A stretch of 60,841 nucleotides of DNA from Planctomycetaceae bacterium (GTDB lineage Bacteria > Planctomycetota > SZUA-567), in NCBI GenBank assembly GCA_021203245.1, contig JAJQBO010000215.1:1-60841 (forward strand), given 5' to 3'. Position 1 is the first letter of the stretch. Each line of letters begins with the position of its first letter. Shown piece after piece: positions 35,446-44,105 of this stretch. A program made the position numbers and the translations under genes. Below the pieces are notes generated by a model. The model was not told the origin of the DNA, did not search any database, and was given only the letters and a program-made list of their open reading frames with translations.

Positions 35446-36807
35446 ATGGCGCACAAACCGAAGGGCCGGCTCATGCCGGTCGTGTTGCTCCTTGTCGACA
35501 TCGCCGCGCTGGCGTGGTTTTGGCACGCCTTGGTGCGTTTTCGCCGGCCCCTGGACGTCCTCCTCATTCTCCTCGCCGTGCTGGGCATCCTCACCGCCCT
35601 TGCCGGCGGGCGAATTCTCCGCAGTGTCGCCCTCATGGTCATTTCCCTGTCCATGTGCCTGCTGGCGGTGGAGATGGGACAGAAGTATTTCGACTTTCTC
35701 TCCCTCGGGCCCAGGCATTCGGTCATCCACGGCGCGGGCGGACCCTACGCCTGGGACAGCAACGACGCCCTCTCCTATGTCGACAGCAAGCGCCGGGCCG
35801 AGGCGGCGGGCGATTACGGGCCGCCGCTGGGCGAGCGTTTCGCCGGGGATATTTTCGCCGGTCGGGACATCGGCTACCGCGTGACCGGCAGCGGCGCGAA
35901 CCGCCGCACCGTGGTGGAGGCGTTGCACAATCCGTACGTGACGTCGTCCCCGACAACGCTGGAGTTTGCGCCCGACAACGAAATCCGCCACCACGCCTTT
36001 ATTGACGGCGGCGACACGCTCTTTGACGCCCACATCACCATCAACCCGTACGGCTTCAGGCATACGCCGGGGAACGGCGCGGCCGGGGAGACGGTCATCT
36101 TCCTCGGGTGTTCCCAGACCTTCGGCTATGGCCTGAGCGACGACGAAACCGCCGCCGCCGCCTACGCGCAGGCGGGCGGCCACAGCCAGCGCGTCCTCAA
36201 TATCAGCGTCGCCAACACCGGCCCGCACCAGGCGCTCCGTGAACTCGAACTCCAGCACTGCATCGGCAGGGCCGGGGTGCGGCCGGAACAGGTGCGGGGC
36301 GTCGTCTATACCTTTATTGACGATCACCCCAACCGCGTCGTCCACCCGAACAACGCCCAGGCGCCCTATTACCGGCTGAAAGGCACTCTACCCGTGTACG
36401 AAGGCACCTTCGCCGACTCCAGCCACTTCGGCAGGACCGGCGTTCTTCTCGGCCGCAGCCGCGTTTACCCGACCCTCGCCGACTGGCTGTCGCGCCGGGG
36501 CGGCGTCGACTCGTACAAGTGGCGGCTGACCTACGCCATCCTGGCGCGGATGGACGACCTGTGCCGCCAGCGCTACGGGGTGGGCCTGACCATCGTCTAT
36601 TGGGACGAAACGCCCGAGGTGCTCGACCGTCTGCGCGGCCTCGGCCTGACCACCCTGCGGGTGTCGGACGCGCTGGGGGAAAACTGGCGCGACATGGCGA
36701 TCCGCTATCTTCTCTACGACGGACACGCGTCCGCATACGCCAACCGGCTTATCGGCCGGATGGTGCATACCGAACTCAACCGGGACGGAAACGGCGACAG
36801 ACCGTAA
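35446..36807 (+). CDS. Membrane-anchored SGNH/GDSL-like hydrolase
   Basis: 453 residues. Two to three N-terminal membrane helices (MPVVLLLVDIAALAWFWHAL, LDVLLILLAVLGILTALAGG) precede an extracytoplasmic SGNH-fold domain. The nucleophile block reads FLGCSQTFGYGLSDDET, and a C-terminal DGHASAYANRLIGRM supplies the Asp-x-His pair. Such proteins de-esterify or acyl-transfer on surface glycans. It stands between SxtJ (42 bp) and DUF5989 genes in the carbamoyltransferase cassette, suggesting envelope-glycan decoration (inference). Confidence 0.75.
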   Translation: MAHKPKGRLMPVVLLLVDIAALAWFWHALVRFRRPLDVLLILLAVLGILTALAGGRILRSVALMVISLSMCLLAVEMGQKYFDFLSLGPRHSVIHGAGGPYAWDSNDALSYVDSKRRAEAAGDYGPPLGERFAGDIFAGRDIGYRVTGSGANRRTVVEALHNPYVTSSPTTLEFAPDNEIRHHAFIDGGDTLFDAHITINPYGFRHTPGNGAAGETVIFLGCSQTFGYGLSDDETAAAAYAQAGGHSQRVLNISVANTGPHQALRELELQHCIGRAGVRPEQVRGVVYTFIDDHPNRVVHPNNAQAPYYRLKGTLPVYEGTFADSSHFGRTGVLLGRSRVYPTLADWLSRRGGVDSYKWRLTYAILARMDDLCRQRYGVGLTIVYWDETPEVLDRLRGLGLTTLRVSDALGENWRDMAIRYLLYDGHASAYANRLIGRMVHTELNRDGNGDRP

Positions 36808-36826
36808 CCGCCAGAGGAGGCATGGC

Positions 36827-36976
36827 ATGGATTTACTCAAGGATTTGTGGGGGTTTCTCAAGACCAGGAAGAAGTTCTGGCTGCTGCCGGTCATCATCTT
36901 TATGCTGATCTTCGGCATCCTCCTGTTCCTGACCAGCGGGTCCGCCCTGGCGCCGTTCATCTACACCATTTTCTAG
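36827..36976 (+). CDS. DUF5989 family small membrane protein
   Basis: 49 residues, starting at the ATG 7 bp after GAGGAGG. The N-terminal MDLLKDLWGFLKTRKKFWLLP and a single membrane helix ending SGSALAPFIYTIF match the DUF5989 pattern. Such proteins are regularly found directly before NodU-like carbamoyltransferase genes. The carbamoyltransferase gene begins 20 bp downstream. Function is unknown. Confidence 0.85.
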   Translation: MDLLKDLWGFLKTRKKFWLLPVIIFMLIFGILLFLTSGSALAPFIYTIF

Positions 36977-36996
36977 TGGGACAAGGGGAGAGGGCA

Positions 36997-38850
36997 ATGG
37001 CGACCATATTGGGAATTTCCGCCTACTACCACGACAGCGCGGCCGCGCTCGTCCGCGACGGCGTCATCGTGGCGGCGGCGCAGGAGGAGCGCTTTACCCG
37101 CATCAAATAGGACGCGGGCTTTCCGAACCGCGCCGTCGAGTATGTGCTCGGCGAGGCCGGCATCGGCCTGGACGAAGTCGACCACGTCGCCTTCTACGAC
37201 AAGCCGTTTTTAAAGTTCGAACGGCTCTTGGAGACATACCACGCCTTTGCCCCGCGCGGCTTCCGGAGCTTCCTCGCCGCCATGCCGGTGTGGATCAAGG
37301 AAAAGATGTTCATGCGCCGCAATTTGCGGAAGGAACTTGCCGCCTTCGGCGACAAACCGCCGCATCTGCTCTTCCCCGAGCATCACCTCTCCCACGCGGC
37401 CTCGGCCTTCTACCCGTCGCCGTTCGACGAGGCGGCCATCCTCACCCTGGACGGCGTGGGCGAATGGGCGACCATGATCATCGGCCACGGCAAGGGCAAG
37501 GACATCACCGTCCTGAAAGAATTGCATTTCCCGCATTCCATCGGCCTGCTCTATGCCGCCTTTACCGGCTACTGCGGCTTCAAGGTGAATTCGGGCGAAT
37601 ACAAGCTGATGGGCCTCGCGCCCTACGGCGTGAAAGGCTCGGAGCGGGTGGAGGAATGGAAGCATGCCATTCTCGAGCACCTGGTGGGTCTGCGGCCCGA
37701 CGGATCGCTCCTCCTGAACCAGAGTTATTTCGATTACGCGACCGGCCTGCGGATGTACGTTCAGCCGAAATGGGAGGCGTTGTTCGGCCTGCCGCCGCGC
37801 CAGCAGAAGTCGGAAATCGATCAAGCGTATATGGACATGGCCCTGGCCATCCAGGAGGTGACCGAGGAGGCGGTGTTGCGCCTGGCCCGCACGGCGCGCG
37901 AACTGACCGGCTGCGGCAACCTGGTCATGGCGGGCGGCGTGGCCCTGAACTGCTCCGCCAACGGCGTGCTGCTGCGGGAAAGGATTTTCGACCGGTTGTG
38001 GATTCAGCCCGCTTCGGGCGATGCCGGCGGCGCGCTCGGCGCGGCCCTGGCGGTCCGCCATATCACCCTGGACGAACCGCGCACGGCCGACGCCCGCGAC
38101 TCGATGCGGGGCGCGTACCTCGGCCCCGAGTTCCCGCCGGAAGAAATCGCCTACCTGGCGGCTAAGCGCCATGCACCCCGGCGGGAGTTCGCCGACTTCG
38201 CCGAACTGTGCGATACGACCGCCGACCTCATCGCGTCGGGCAACGTGGTCGGCTGGTTCCAGGGGCGGATGGAGTTTGGCCCGCGCGCCCTCGGCAACCG
38301 CAGCATCCTGGGCGATCCGCGCAATCCGGAAATGCAGAAGCGCCTCAACCTGAAGATCAAATACCGAGAAGGCTTCCGGCCCTTTGCGCCGTCGGTGCTG
38401 GTGGAGGATTCGCCGACGTATTTCGATCAGGAAGGCGATTCCCCCTATATGCTTCTGGTTGCGCCGGTGCGCGAGTCGATCCGCAATCCCCTGCCGGACA
38501 ACTACGACTCGCTCCCCCTGTACGAACGGCTCTACCACATCCGGTCGAGCCTGCCCGCCATCACCCACGTGGATTATTCGGCGCGGGTGCAGACGGTGAG
38601 CGCGGAGACGAACCCCCGGTACGCAGCCCTTATCGAGGCGTTCAAGGCGCGCCACGGCTGTCCCGTCGTCGTCAACACCAGCTTCAACGTGCGGGGCAAG
38701 CCGATCGTCTGCACGCCCGAAGACGCCTACCGCTGTTTTATGCGGACCGAGATGGACTACCTGGTCATGGGGAACTGCTTGTTCGCGAAGTCGGAACAGC
38801 CGCCCTACGAAGAGACGGGCGACTGGCGGCAGGAGTTCACGCTGGATTAG
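36997..38850 (+). pseudogene. NodU/CmcH-family carbamoyltransferase interrupted by an in-frame TAG at codon 38
   Basis: The frame starts MATILGISAYYHDSAAALVRD, the classical N terminus, and reads to ERFTRIK before TAG at 37108-37110. The same frame continues DAGFPNRAVEYVLGEAGI to 38850, 618 codons in all, the full family length. The family consensus at the stop is usually His or Gln before DA-FP, so CAG to TAG is the simplest origin. Downstream motifs are intact: FPEHHLSHAASAFYPSPF (metal-binding His), LTLDGVGEW, MAGGVALNCSANG, GRMEFGPRALGNRSILGDPR and VVNTSFNVRGKPIVC. The enzyme would carbamoylate a sugar or glycan using carbamoyl phosphate. Restart at GTG 37144 would lack the N-terminal phosphate loop. 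Confidence 0.85.
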
Positions 38851-38887
38851 CGCAGGACGCTTCACCAAGCCTCACTCGTTAAACAAT

Positions 38888-39035
38888 CGTCATTCCCGCG
38901 TACGCGGGAATCCAGTGGACGGCGCATGAAAGGAACGTTTTGTTTTTCCTGAAAGACGAATTGGGGACTACGGGTATGCACCACCGTTCCTTTTTTGAAC
39001 GGTCCGCTGGGCCCCCGCGTTCGCGGGGGTGACGA
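38888..39035. repeat. MITE-like element, family D
   Basis: The 28-bp terminal arms (38888-38915 and 39008-39035) are inverted and match at 22 of 28 positions. Each arm is itself a hairpin (ATTCCCGCGTACGCGGGAAT on the left, CCCCCGCGTTCGCGGGGG on the right). The interior includes a second inverted pair around GGAACG/CGTTCC. The CGTCATTCCCGCG arm resembles a hairpin repeat seen in many bacterial genomes. It fills the gap between the carbamoyltransferase and aroB ends. Confidence 0.75.
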
Positions 39036-39088
39036 GATTTTCGACATGTGTGGGGGGCGGTGTGTACCGTACTCCAATCGCGGTCTCG

Positions 39089-40225
39089 CTACCACTGCCC
39101 GTCGACATGGTCGCGCATAAAACGAAGCACCTCCACCGGAGAAAAGCCCTTTTCCAGCCGGCAGTCGCCGATGGCGTGGGGCAGGACGAGGTTGACCCCG
39201 TCCGCCCCGGCTTTCTTGTCTGCGGCGAGGACCGCGACCGCCTCCTCCGACGCCAGCGCCGCGGACCAGTCGAGCGGCTCCGGCCGATCCGCCGCCAACT
39301 GGCCGATGCGCGTCGGCAGGCCGAGCGCTGTCAGAAGCAATTCCACCGCATCCGCGTCCGCTTTCGCCAAGGTGTGGCGGGCGACCGAGAACCGGCACGC
39401 CAGAACCATCCCCACCGCAACCGCCTCGCCGTGCACCACGCTGCCGTCGTAGCCGGCGAGCGACTCCAGCACATGGCCGAAGGTGTGGCCGAGGTTGAGG
39501 AGCTGACGGCGGCCGGTGTCGCGTTCGTCGTCCTGGACAAACCCCGCCTTGATGCGGCAGCAGCGGCCGATGGCGTCGACGACAAAACCGTGGTCGTTGG
39601 CGGCGAGCCGCTCCGCCCCCGCTTCCAGGCTTGCGAAAAATTCGCCGCTGTCGAGGACGGCGGTTTTGACGATCTCCGCCACGCCGGCGAGAAATTCGCG
39701 CCTGGGCAGGGTGTCCAGGAAGGCGGGGTCGATCAGGACGAGGCTTGGCTGGTAAATGGTGCCGACCATGTTCTTGCCCGCCTCGGCGTTGACGCCGTTC
39801 TTGCCGCCGACCGAACTGTCGACCTGGGCGAGCAGGGTGGTGGGTATTTGCACCAGCCGCACGCCCCGGAGGAGGGTCGACGCGACAAAGCCGGCGATAT
39901 CGCCGGTGACGCCGCCGCCGACAGCCACCAGCACGGCGTCCCGGGTGATGCCGAAATGGAGCGCGTCTTCGCACAGGGCGGCGTACTGCTCGAGGTGTTT
40001 GTTTTCCTCGCCCGGCCGGACCCACAGATAGCGCCATTTCCCCTCCATGCAGCCGTGGGGCGGGATGTCCCGGGCGGCGGCGAGGGTGGCGTCGACCAGC
40101 GCCAGGTACGACGACGCGGCCAGGCGCGACTCCACCCCGGCGCGCCAGTCGGCCGAGAGGCCGGGTTCGAGCAGGATGGAATAGCTGTGGCTGGGGCGCG
40201 TGATATTGACGTCTATTGTCAGCAT
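39089..40225 (-). CDS. aroB: 3-dehydroquinate synthase
   Basis: 378 residues. AroB converts DAHP to 3-dehydroquinate, the second shikimate step, using NAD and a divalent metal. Key segments are VAVGGGVTGDIAGFVASTLLRGV, QIPTTLLAQVDSSVGGKNGVN, the metal-binding Glu in EFLAGVAEIVK, and the two His regions in LLNLGHTFGHVLES and SVVHGEAVAVGM. The ATG overlaps the aroK stop by 7 bp. It is convergent with the carbamoyltransferase gene. Confidence 0.97.
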   Translation of the reverse strand: MLTIDVNITRPSHSYSILLEPGLSADWRAGVESRLAASSYLALVDATLAAARDIPPHGCMEGKWRYLWVRPGEENKHLEQYAALCEDALHFGITRDAVLVAVGGGVTGDIAGFVASTLLRGVRLVQIPTTLLAQVDSSVGGKNGVNAEAGKNMVGTIYQPSLVLIDPAFLDTLPRREFLAGVAEIVKTAVLDSGEFFASLEAGAERLAANDHGFVVDAIGRCCRIKAGFVQDDERDTGRRQLLNLGHTFGHVLESLAGYDGSVVHGEAVAVGMVLACRFSVARHTLAKADADAVELLLTALGLPTRIGQLAADRPEPLDWSAALASEEAVAVLAADKKAGADGVNLVLPHAIGDCRLEKGFSPVEVLRFMRDHVDGQW

Positions 40226-40785
40226 GGGGTCTCCGGGAGCCGGGCGGCCAAGAGGTCGAGCAGGCGGTCGCAGGTCGTTTCGGGCGATTCGTCCCCGACG
40301 GGCAGAATCAGGTCGGCGAGTTCATAGAGCGGGTAGCGTTCCGTGACGATGCCGGCGATGCGGCCCTCCCAGCCGGTGCCGCCGAGGATGGGACGCAGGC
40401 CGGCGTCGGACTTGCGGAGGCGGCGGAGCAGTTCGTCCTTTTCGACGCGGAGAAAGACGGTGACGGCCTGGCCGACCAGGCACTGGCGCACCCCTTCCTG
40501 GCAGAACGCACCGCCGCCGGCGGCGATGATGTGCGGGCCGGGCATGGCGAGGAGGCGGCGAATCGTTTCCAGTTCGCGGCGGCGGAACTCGGCTTCGCTG
40601 TGGGTGCGGAACAGGTCGGCGATGCTGGTGCCGCACTCCGCCTCGATGACGGCGTCGACATCCACGAAGGGCCGGCCGGCGCGGGCGGCGGTCACGCGGC
40701 CGACCGTGGTTTTGCCCGCCCCCATCATGCCGATGAGGACGACTTTTTGCGGATATGCCCCGTTCTCCGGCGTCGCCGGTTGCAT
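40219..40785 (-). CDS. aroK: Shikimate kinase
   Basis: 188 residues. It phosphorylates shikimate with ATP. The P-loop is GMMGAGKTT (residues 19-27), with FVDVDAVIEAECG (shikimate-binding Asp), the FRRRELETIRRL segment, AAGGGAFC and the lid VFLRVEKDELLRRLRKSDAGLRPIL. The start chosen (MQPATPENG) puts the P-loop at the usual distance. The ribosome-binding site is weak. aroK-aroB are coupled, and aroC is divergent 78 bp upstream, so three shikimate-pathway genes flank one short promoter region. Confidence 0.93.
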   Translation of the reverse strand: MQPATPENGAYPQKVVLIGMMGAGKTTVGRVTAARAGRPFVDVDAVIEAECGTSIADLFRTHSEAEFRRRELETIRRLLAMPGPHIIAAGGGAFCQEGVRQCLVGQAVTVFLRVEKDELLRRLRKSDAGLRPILGGTGWEGRIAGIVTERYPLYELADLILPVGDESPETTCDRLLDLLAARLPETPC

Positions 40786-40863
40786 TGACCCGTCGGGGTC
40801 GCTACCATTGCTCTTTTCCACGATTTTTCGTATTCCCCATCCCAGAGACGCAAGGATATTTGC

Positions 40864-41970
40864 ATGAGTTCGAACACAGCGGGCCGATTGTTCACCTTCA
40901 CCACCTGGGGCGAAAGCCACGGCCCCGCCATCGGCTGCGTCATCGACGGCTGTCCGTCGCGCATTCCCCTGGCCGAGTCGGACATCCAGCCCTGGCTGGA
41001 TCGCCGCCGCCCCGGCCGCAATGCACAGGTCAGCCCGCGCCGCGAAGAGGACAGGGTGAGCATCCTCTCGGGCGTGTTTGAGGGCGTAACGACCGGGCAT
41101 CCGATTTCCCTGATTATCGAGAATACGAACCAGCGTTCAACCGATTATCAGAAATTGGCGTCGATTTTCCGCCCCGGACACGCGGACGCGACCTACCGGC
41201 ACAAGTACGGCGTCCGGGATCCGCGCGGCGGCGGCCGTTCGTCGGCGCGGGAAACGGCCGGGCGGGTGGCGGCAGGCGCGGTGGCGATGCGGCTTCTCGG
41301 CCATTTCGAGGCGACGCGCTCGGTCGAGATCACGGCCGGGCTGGTCGCGCTTGGCGGCGTGCAGGCTGACGCGTCGCGGTGGGACGACCGGACCATCGAC
41401 CAGAATCCCGTCTTCTGCCCCGACGCCGGTGCGGTCGACGCGATGCTGGCGGCGGTGGAGGAGGCGAAGGCGGCCGGCGATTCGCTCGGCGGCGTTGTCG
41501 AAGTGCGGGCGCGCGGGGTGCCGGCCGGTTTGGGCGAGCCGGTCTACGACCGCCTCGACGGCCGCATCGCCGGCATGTTCATGGGTCTGAACGCGGTCAA
41601 GGGGGTGGAAATCGGCGCCGGCTTCGCGGCGGCGGGCCTGCGCGGCAGCGAGAACAACGACCCGATGCGCCGCCCGGAGTCGGGAAAGCTCGGCGACGCG
41701 TTCCAAACCAACCGCGCCGGGGGCATTCTGGCCGGCATTTCGAACGGCGACGAGGTGGTGGTGCGCTGCGCCATTAAGCCGACGCCGTCGATCGGCGTGC
41801 GGCAAAAAAGCATCGACGTGAATCTCGACGACATCGACCTGGACGGCGTCGGCGGCAGGCACGACCCGGCCGTGTGCATCCGCGCGGTGCCGGTGCTGCA
41901 GGCGATGATGGCGACGATTGTGGCGGATTTCTTTTTGCTGGCGCGGACAAGAAACCAGCCGGAATTCTAG
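40864..41970 (+). CDS. aroC: Chorismate synthase
   Basis: 368 residues. It forms chorismate from EPSP using reduced FMN. Signatures are GRLFTFTTWGESHGPAIGCVIDG near the N terminus, RRPGRNAQVSPRREEDRV, RPGHADATYRHKYGVRDPRG, GGGRSSARETAGRVAAGAVA and the C-terminal RHDPAVCIRAVPVLQAMMATIVADF. Length is normal. It is divergent from aroK-aroB and followed by a family A repeat hairpin that could serve as a terminator. Confidence 0.97.
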   Translation: MSSNTAGRLFTFTTWGESHGPAIGCVIDGCPSRIPLAESDIQPWLDRRRPGRNAQVSPRREEDRVSILSGVFEGVTTGHPISLIIENTNQRSTDYQKLASIFRPGHADATYRHKYGVRDPRGGGRSSARETAGRVAAGAVAMRLLGHFEATRSVEITAGLVALGGVQADASRWDDRTIDQNPVFCPDAGAVDAMLAAVEEAKAAGDSLGGVVEVRARGVPAGLGEPVYDRLDGRIAGMFMGLNAVKGVEIGAGFAAAGLRGSENNDPMRRPESGKLGDAFQTNRAGGILAGISNGDEVVVRCAIKPTPSIGVRQKSIDVNLDDIDLDGVGGRHDPAVCIRAVPVLQAMMATIVADFFLLARTRNQPEF

Positions 41971-41978
41971 GCCGTTAT

Positions 41979-42015
41979 CTCCCTCTCCCTTCGAGGGAGA
42001 GGGTCGGGGTGAGGG
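41979..42015. repeat. Dispersed repeat, family A, copy 4
   Basis: CCCTCTCCCT-TCG-AGGGAGAGGG makes a perfect 10-bp hairpin, followed by TCGGGGTGAGGG, in the gap between convergent aroC and sfsA. It is likely also used as a terminator. Confidence 0.7.
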
Positions 42016-42037
42016 TGAAGCGGTTACGGTTGGCTCG

Positions 42038-42793
42038 TTACAGATCAACCGGCAACCGCTCGCCCACCCATATCCCCTCAAGCGTCACATCCGCGCGGTA
42101 CGCCAGCACCTCCACCCCCTCGCCCGCAACCCGGCGCAGCGTTTTTCCCCATTCGGGATCGATATGGTCGGCCGGCGCGAAGCGGCGTGCGTCGCCGCGC
42201 TGGACGAGAATCAACAGGACCGCCCGCGCGCCGGACTGCGCCAGGCGGGCGAGTTCTTCCAGGTGCTTGCGGCCGCGCTGGGTGACGGCGTCGGGGAATT
42301 AGGCGGTGCCGTCTTCCACCAGCGAGCAGTTCTTGATTTCCACCATGACGTCCGGTTCGCCGTCCCGCTGGAGCATCAGGTCGAGGCGGCTGTCGCCGCA
42401 GCGGACTTCCCGGCGCACCGTTGCGCCCCGGAGGAATTCCGCCACCGCGCCCGCTTCGGCCGCGGCGAAGAGGAGGTGGTTCGGGACGCCGGTGTTGACG
42501 CCGACCAGAGCGGTCGGCATGTCGACGAGTTCCAGGGTATAGTCGTATTTCCGCCCGCCGCCGCCGTGCCACGACAGCCAGACCGGCCTGCCGGGTTCGG
42601 AGCAGCCGGTCATCGCGCCGGTGTTGGCGGTGTGGGCGGTGACGACAGACCCGTCGTCGAGCCGCACATCCGCGAGAAACCGCTTGTAGCGGCGCAGCAG
42701 GACGGCCCGCGTCAGTGCGCCCCAATACAAGCCGCCGCCCGGAGCCGGCGCGAGATAACCTGGCGGGATGCCGCCATCGGTGCCGTCCTGCAT
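42038..42793 (-). pseudogene. sfsA: SfsA-family protein interrupted by an in-frame TAA at codon 165
   Basis: The 5' part (MQDGTDGG start, LLRRYKRFLADVRLDDG, TAHTANTGAMTGCSEPG, VGVNTGVPNHLL, MVEIKNCSLVEDGTA) is followed by TAA at 42301-42299. The same frame continues FPDAVTQRGRKHLEELARLA, AVLLILVQRGDARRFAPADHIDPEWG and GVEVLAYRADVTLEG to a final stop at 42038. Family members read VEDG-A-(Y/F/M)-FPDA, so TAC (Tyr) to TAA is the obvious change. Full length would be about 251 residues, normal for SfsA. SfsA is DNA-binding in E. coli and has a nuclease-like fold with an E-x-K catalytic element (EIK here). The truncated product loses the C-terminal part of that fold. Confidence 0.88.
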
Positions 42794-42814
42794 GGTGTCA
42801 TCCTCCTCTGTCCC

Positions 42815-42842
42815 ATTATAGGGGCAGGACGGCTGTTTTAAA
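42815..42842 (-). promoter_or_regulatory. Promoter of sfsA
   Basis: Minus-strand TTTAAA (-35), 16-bp spacer, perfect TATAAT (-10), about 15 bp before the chosen ATG's leader. Confidence 0.55.
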
Positions 42843-42925
42843 GGCCGCGCCGCCGCGTTTTTTTATTGCCCGGCGCGTCCGGTCGGGCCATGATTGTGCA
42901 TAATCCCTAATCACGGAGGTCTGCC

Positions 42926-43723
42926 ATGGAATACCGGAACAAACTCATCACCGTGGAAAAGCAGGGCGGCGGCGTGTGCCTGGTCAGCCTCAACAACCCG
43001 CCCCTGAACGTGGTCACCCTGCCGTTGCTCGAAGAAATGCGCGACGTCATGGCCAAGTTGGAAGCGGACGACGCGGTGCGGGTCGTGGTCCTGACCGGCT
43101 CGGGCGTGAAGGCGTTTTCGGTCGGGTCGGACGTCAAGGAATTCCCCGACGTCTGGGACGACGTGGTGGAAAAGAAATTGAAAGGCGAGAACGAAGCCTT
43201 CAACGCGCTCGAATTCCTCCCCAAGCCGGTCATCGCCGCCCTCGAGGGAACGGTATGCGGCGGCGGTTGCGAGATGGCGATGGCGTGCGACATCCGCATC
43301 CTTTCCGATCAGGGCAAGATGGGCATGCCGGAAATCAACCTTGGCATCTTCCCCGCCAGCGGCGGCCTGTTCCGGCTGCCCAAGCTGGTCGGCATGGCGA
43401 AGGCGATGGAAATCATGTATCTGGGCGACTTCGTCGACGCGGCCGAATGCCACCGCATCGGCCTTGTCAACCGCCTCGCGCCGGCCGGCCAGGTGAAGGA
43501 AGCGGCACTGGAACTGGCCCGAACGATTGCGGCCAAGCCGGCGGCGGCGCTCCGGACAATAAAGCAGGGGGTGCGCGATTTGGGCATGCGGACCACCGAG
43601 GACGGGTTCCTCGACAACCTCCGCTACAGCCGCCCTATGTGGAACACCCCCGACTGCGCCGAAGGGGTGCGGGCGTTTCTGGAAAAACGGCCGCCGCGTT
43701 TCGCGCCCCCGCCGGAGGAATAG
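42926..43723 (+). CDS. Enoyl-CoA hydratase/isomerase (crotonase) family protein
   Basis: 265 residues. The crotonase core is visible: SLNNPPLNVVTLPLLEEM, VVLTGSGVKAFSVGSDVKEF (first oxyanion-hole region), KPVIAALEGTVCGGGCEMAMACDIRI (second), and PEINLGIFPASGGLFRLPKLVG. At the position of the first catalytic Glu of enoyl-CoA hydratase (Glu144 of rat crotonase) the sequence has GGGCEMAMACD. The second catalytic Glu position reads LGIFPASGG, where classical hydratases have PE-LG-xPG-GG. The exact reaction (hydration, isomerisation or another crotonase chemistry) cannot be fixed. It stands alone with a terminator downstream and no other beta-oxidation gene nearby. Confidence 0.85.
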   Translation: MEYRNKLITVEKQGGGVCLVSLNNPPLNVVTLPLLEEMRDVMAKLEADDAVRVVVLTGSGVKAFSVGSDVKEFPDVWDDVVEKKLKGENEAFNALEFLPKPVIAALEGTVCGGGCEMAMACDIRILSDQGKMGMPEINLGIFPASGGLFRLPKLVGMAKAMEIMYLGDFVDAAECHRIGLVNRLAPAGQVKEAALELARTIAAKPAAALRTIKQGVRDLGMRTTEDGFLDNLRYSRPMWNTPDCAEGVRAFLEKRPPRFAPPPEE

Positions 43724-43758
43724 GGCGAAGCCCGGAACCGCCGCCGATCCCGAAAACT

Positions 43759-43797
43759 GCGAGCCGCCCGGCCCGGGCGGTTCGCTCATGTTTGGGG
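43759..43797 (+). terminator. Intrinsic terminator of the crotonase-family gene
   Basis: GCGAGCCGCCC and GGGCGGTTCGC arms (11 bp with one G-U pair) are followed by TCATGTTTGGGGTTTTT. Confidence 0.7.
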
Positions 43798-43814
43798 TTT
43801 TTCACAAAGCGTGT

Positions 43815-43987
43815 CCCAGCCATTTTCACCAAGACATCCCAACTTCCCCCAACCGTCACCCCGGCGGGAAAAACGTCCGCTGCATCATGAACGGGAAGTT
43901 GTGCCGGGGCAAGGCGGGCTGGACGTGGACAGCAGGGAATCCTGAATCGCATGGCCGCACGGGGTCCTTCGCACTTGCCCCGGCAGA
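43815..43987. repeat. MITE-like element, family B, copy 2
   Basis: Contains CATTTTCACCAA, CGTCACCCCGGCGGG, AAAAACGTCCGCTGCAT, TTGTGCCGGGGCAAGGCGGG and AATCCTGAATCGC. The same order occurs in reverse at 9646-9870 and forward at 49530-49690. It fills most of the 382-bp gap before the hydantoinase gene. Confidence 0.72.
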
Positions 43988-44041
43988 CCACGCGTTTTCG
44001 TCCACACCGTAGCACCAAACTACCAAAAATCACCACCGCGC

Positions 44042-44087
44042 TACAATACGGAGCCCCGCCCGTGCGGTATGCTGAAATATACCGCAC
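44042..44087 (+). promoter_or_regulatory. Candidate -10 box and palindromic operator upstream of the hydantoinase gene
   Basis: TACAAT (44042-44047) is a good -10. Beyond the inferred start lies a perfect 9-bp inverted repeat, GTGCGGTAT-N8-ATACCGCAC (44062-44087). It could be a regulator operator or a 5' leader hairpin. It ends 18 bp before the GTG start. Confidence 0.45.
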
Positions 44088-44105
44088 CAATCGAGAGGAG
44101 ACGGC

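Noticed and set aside
36997-38850. Pyrrolysine at the amber codon of the carbamoyltransferase
   Set aside because: The family is not a methylamine methyltransferase, the residue there is normally His or Gln, and no pyl genes are seen in the window.
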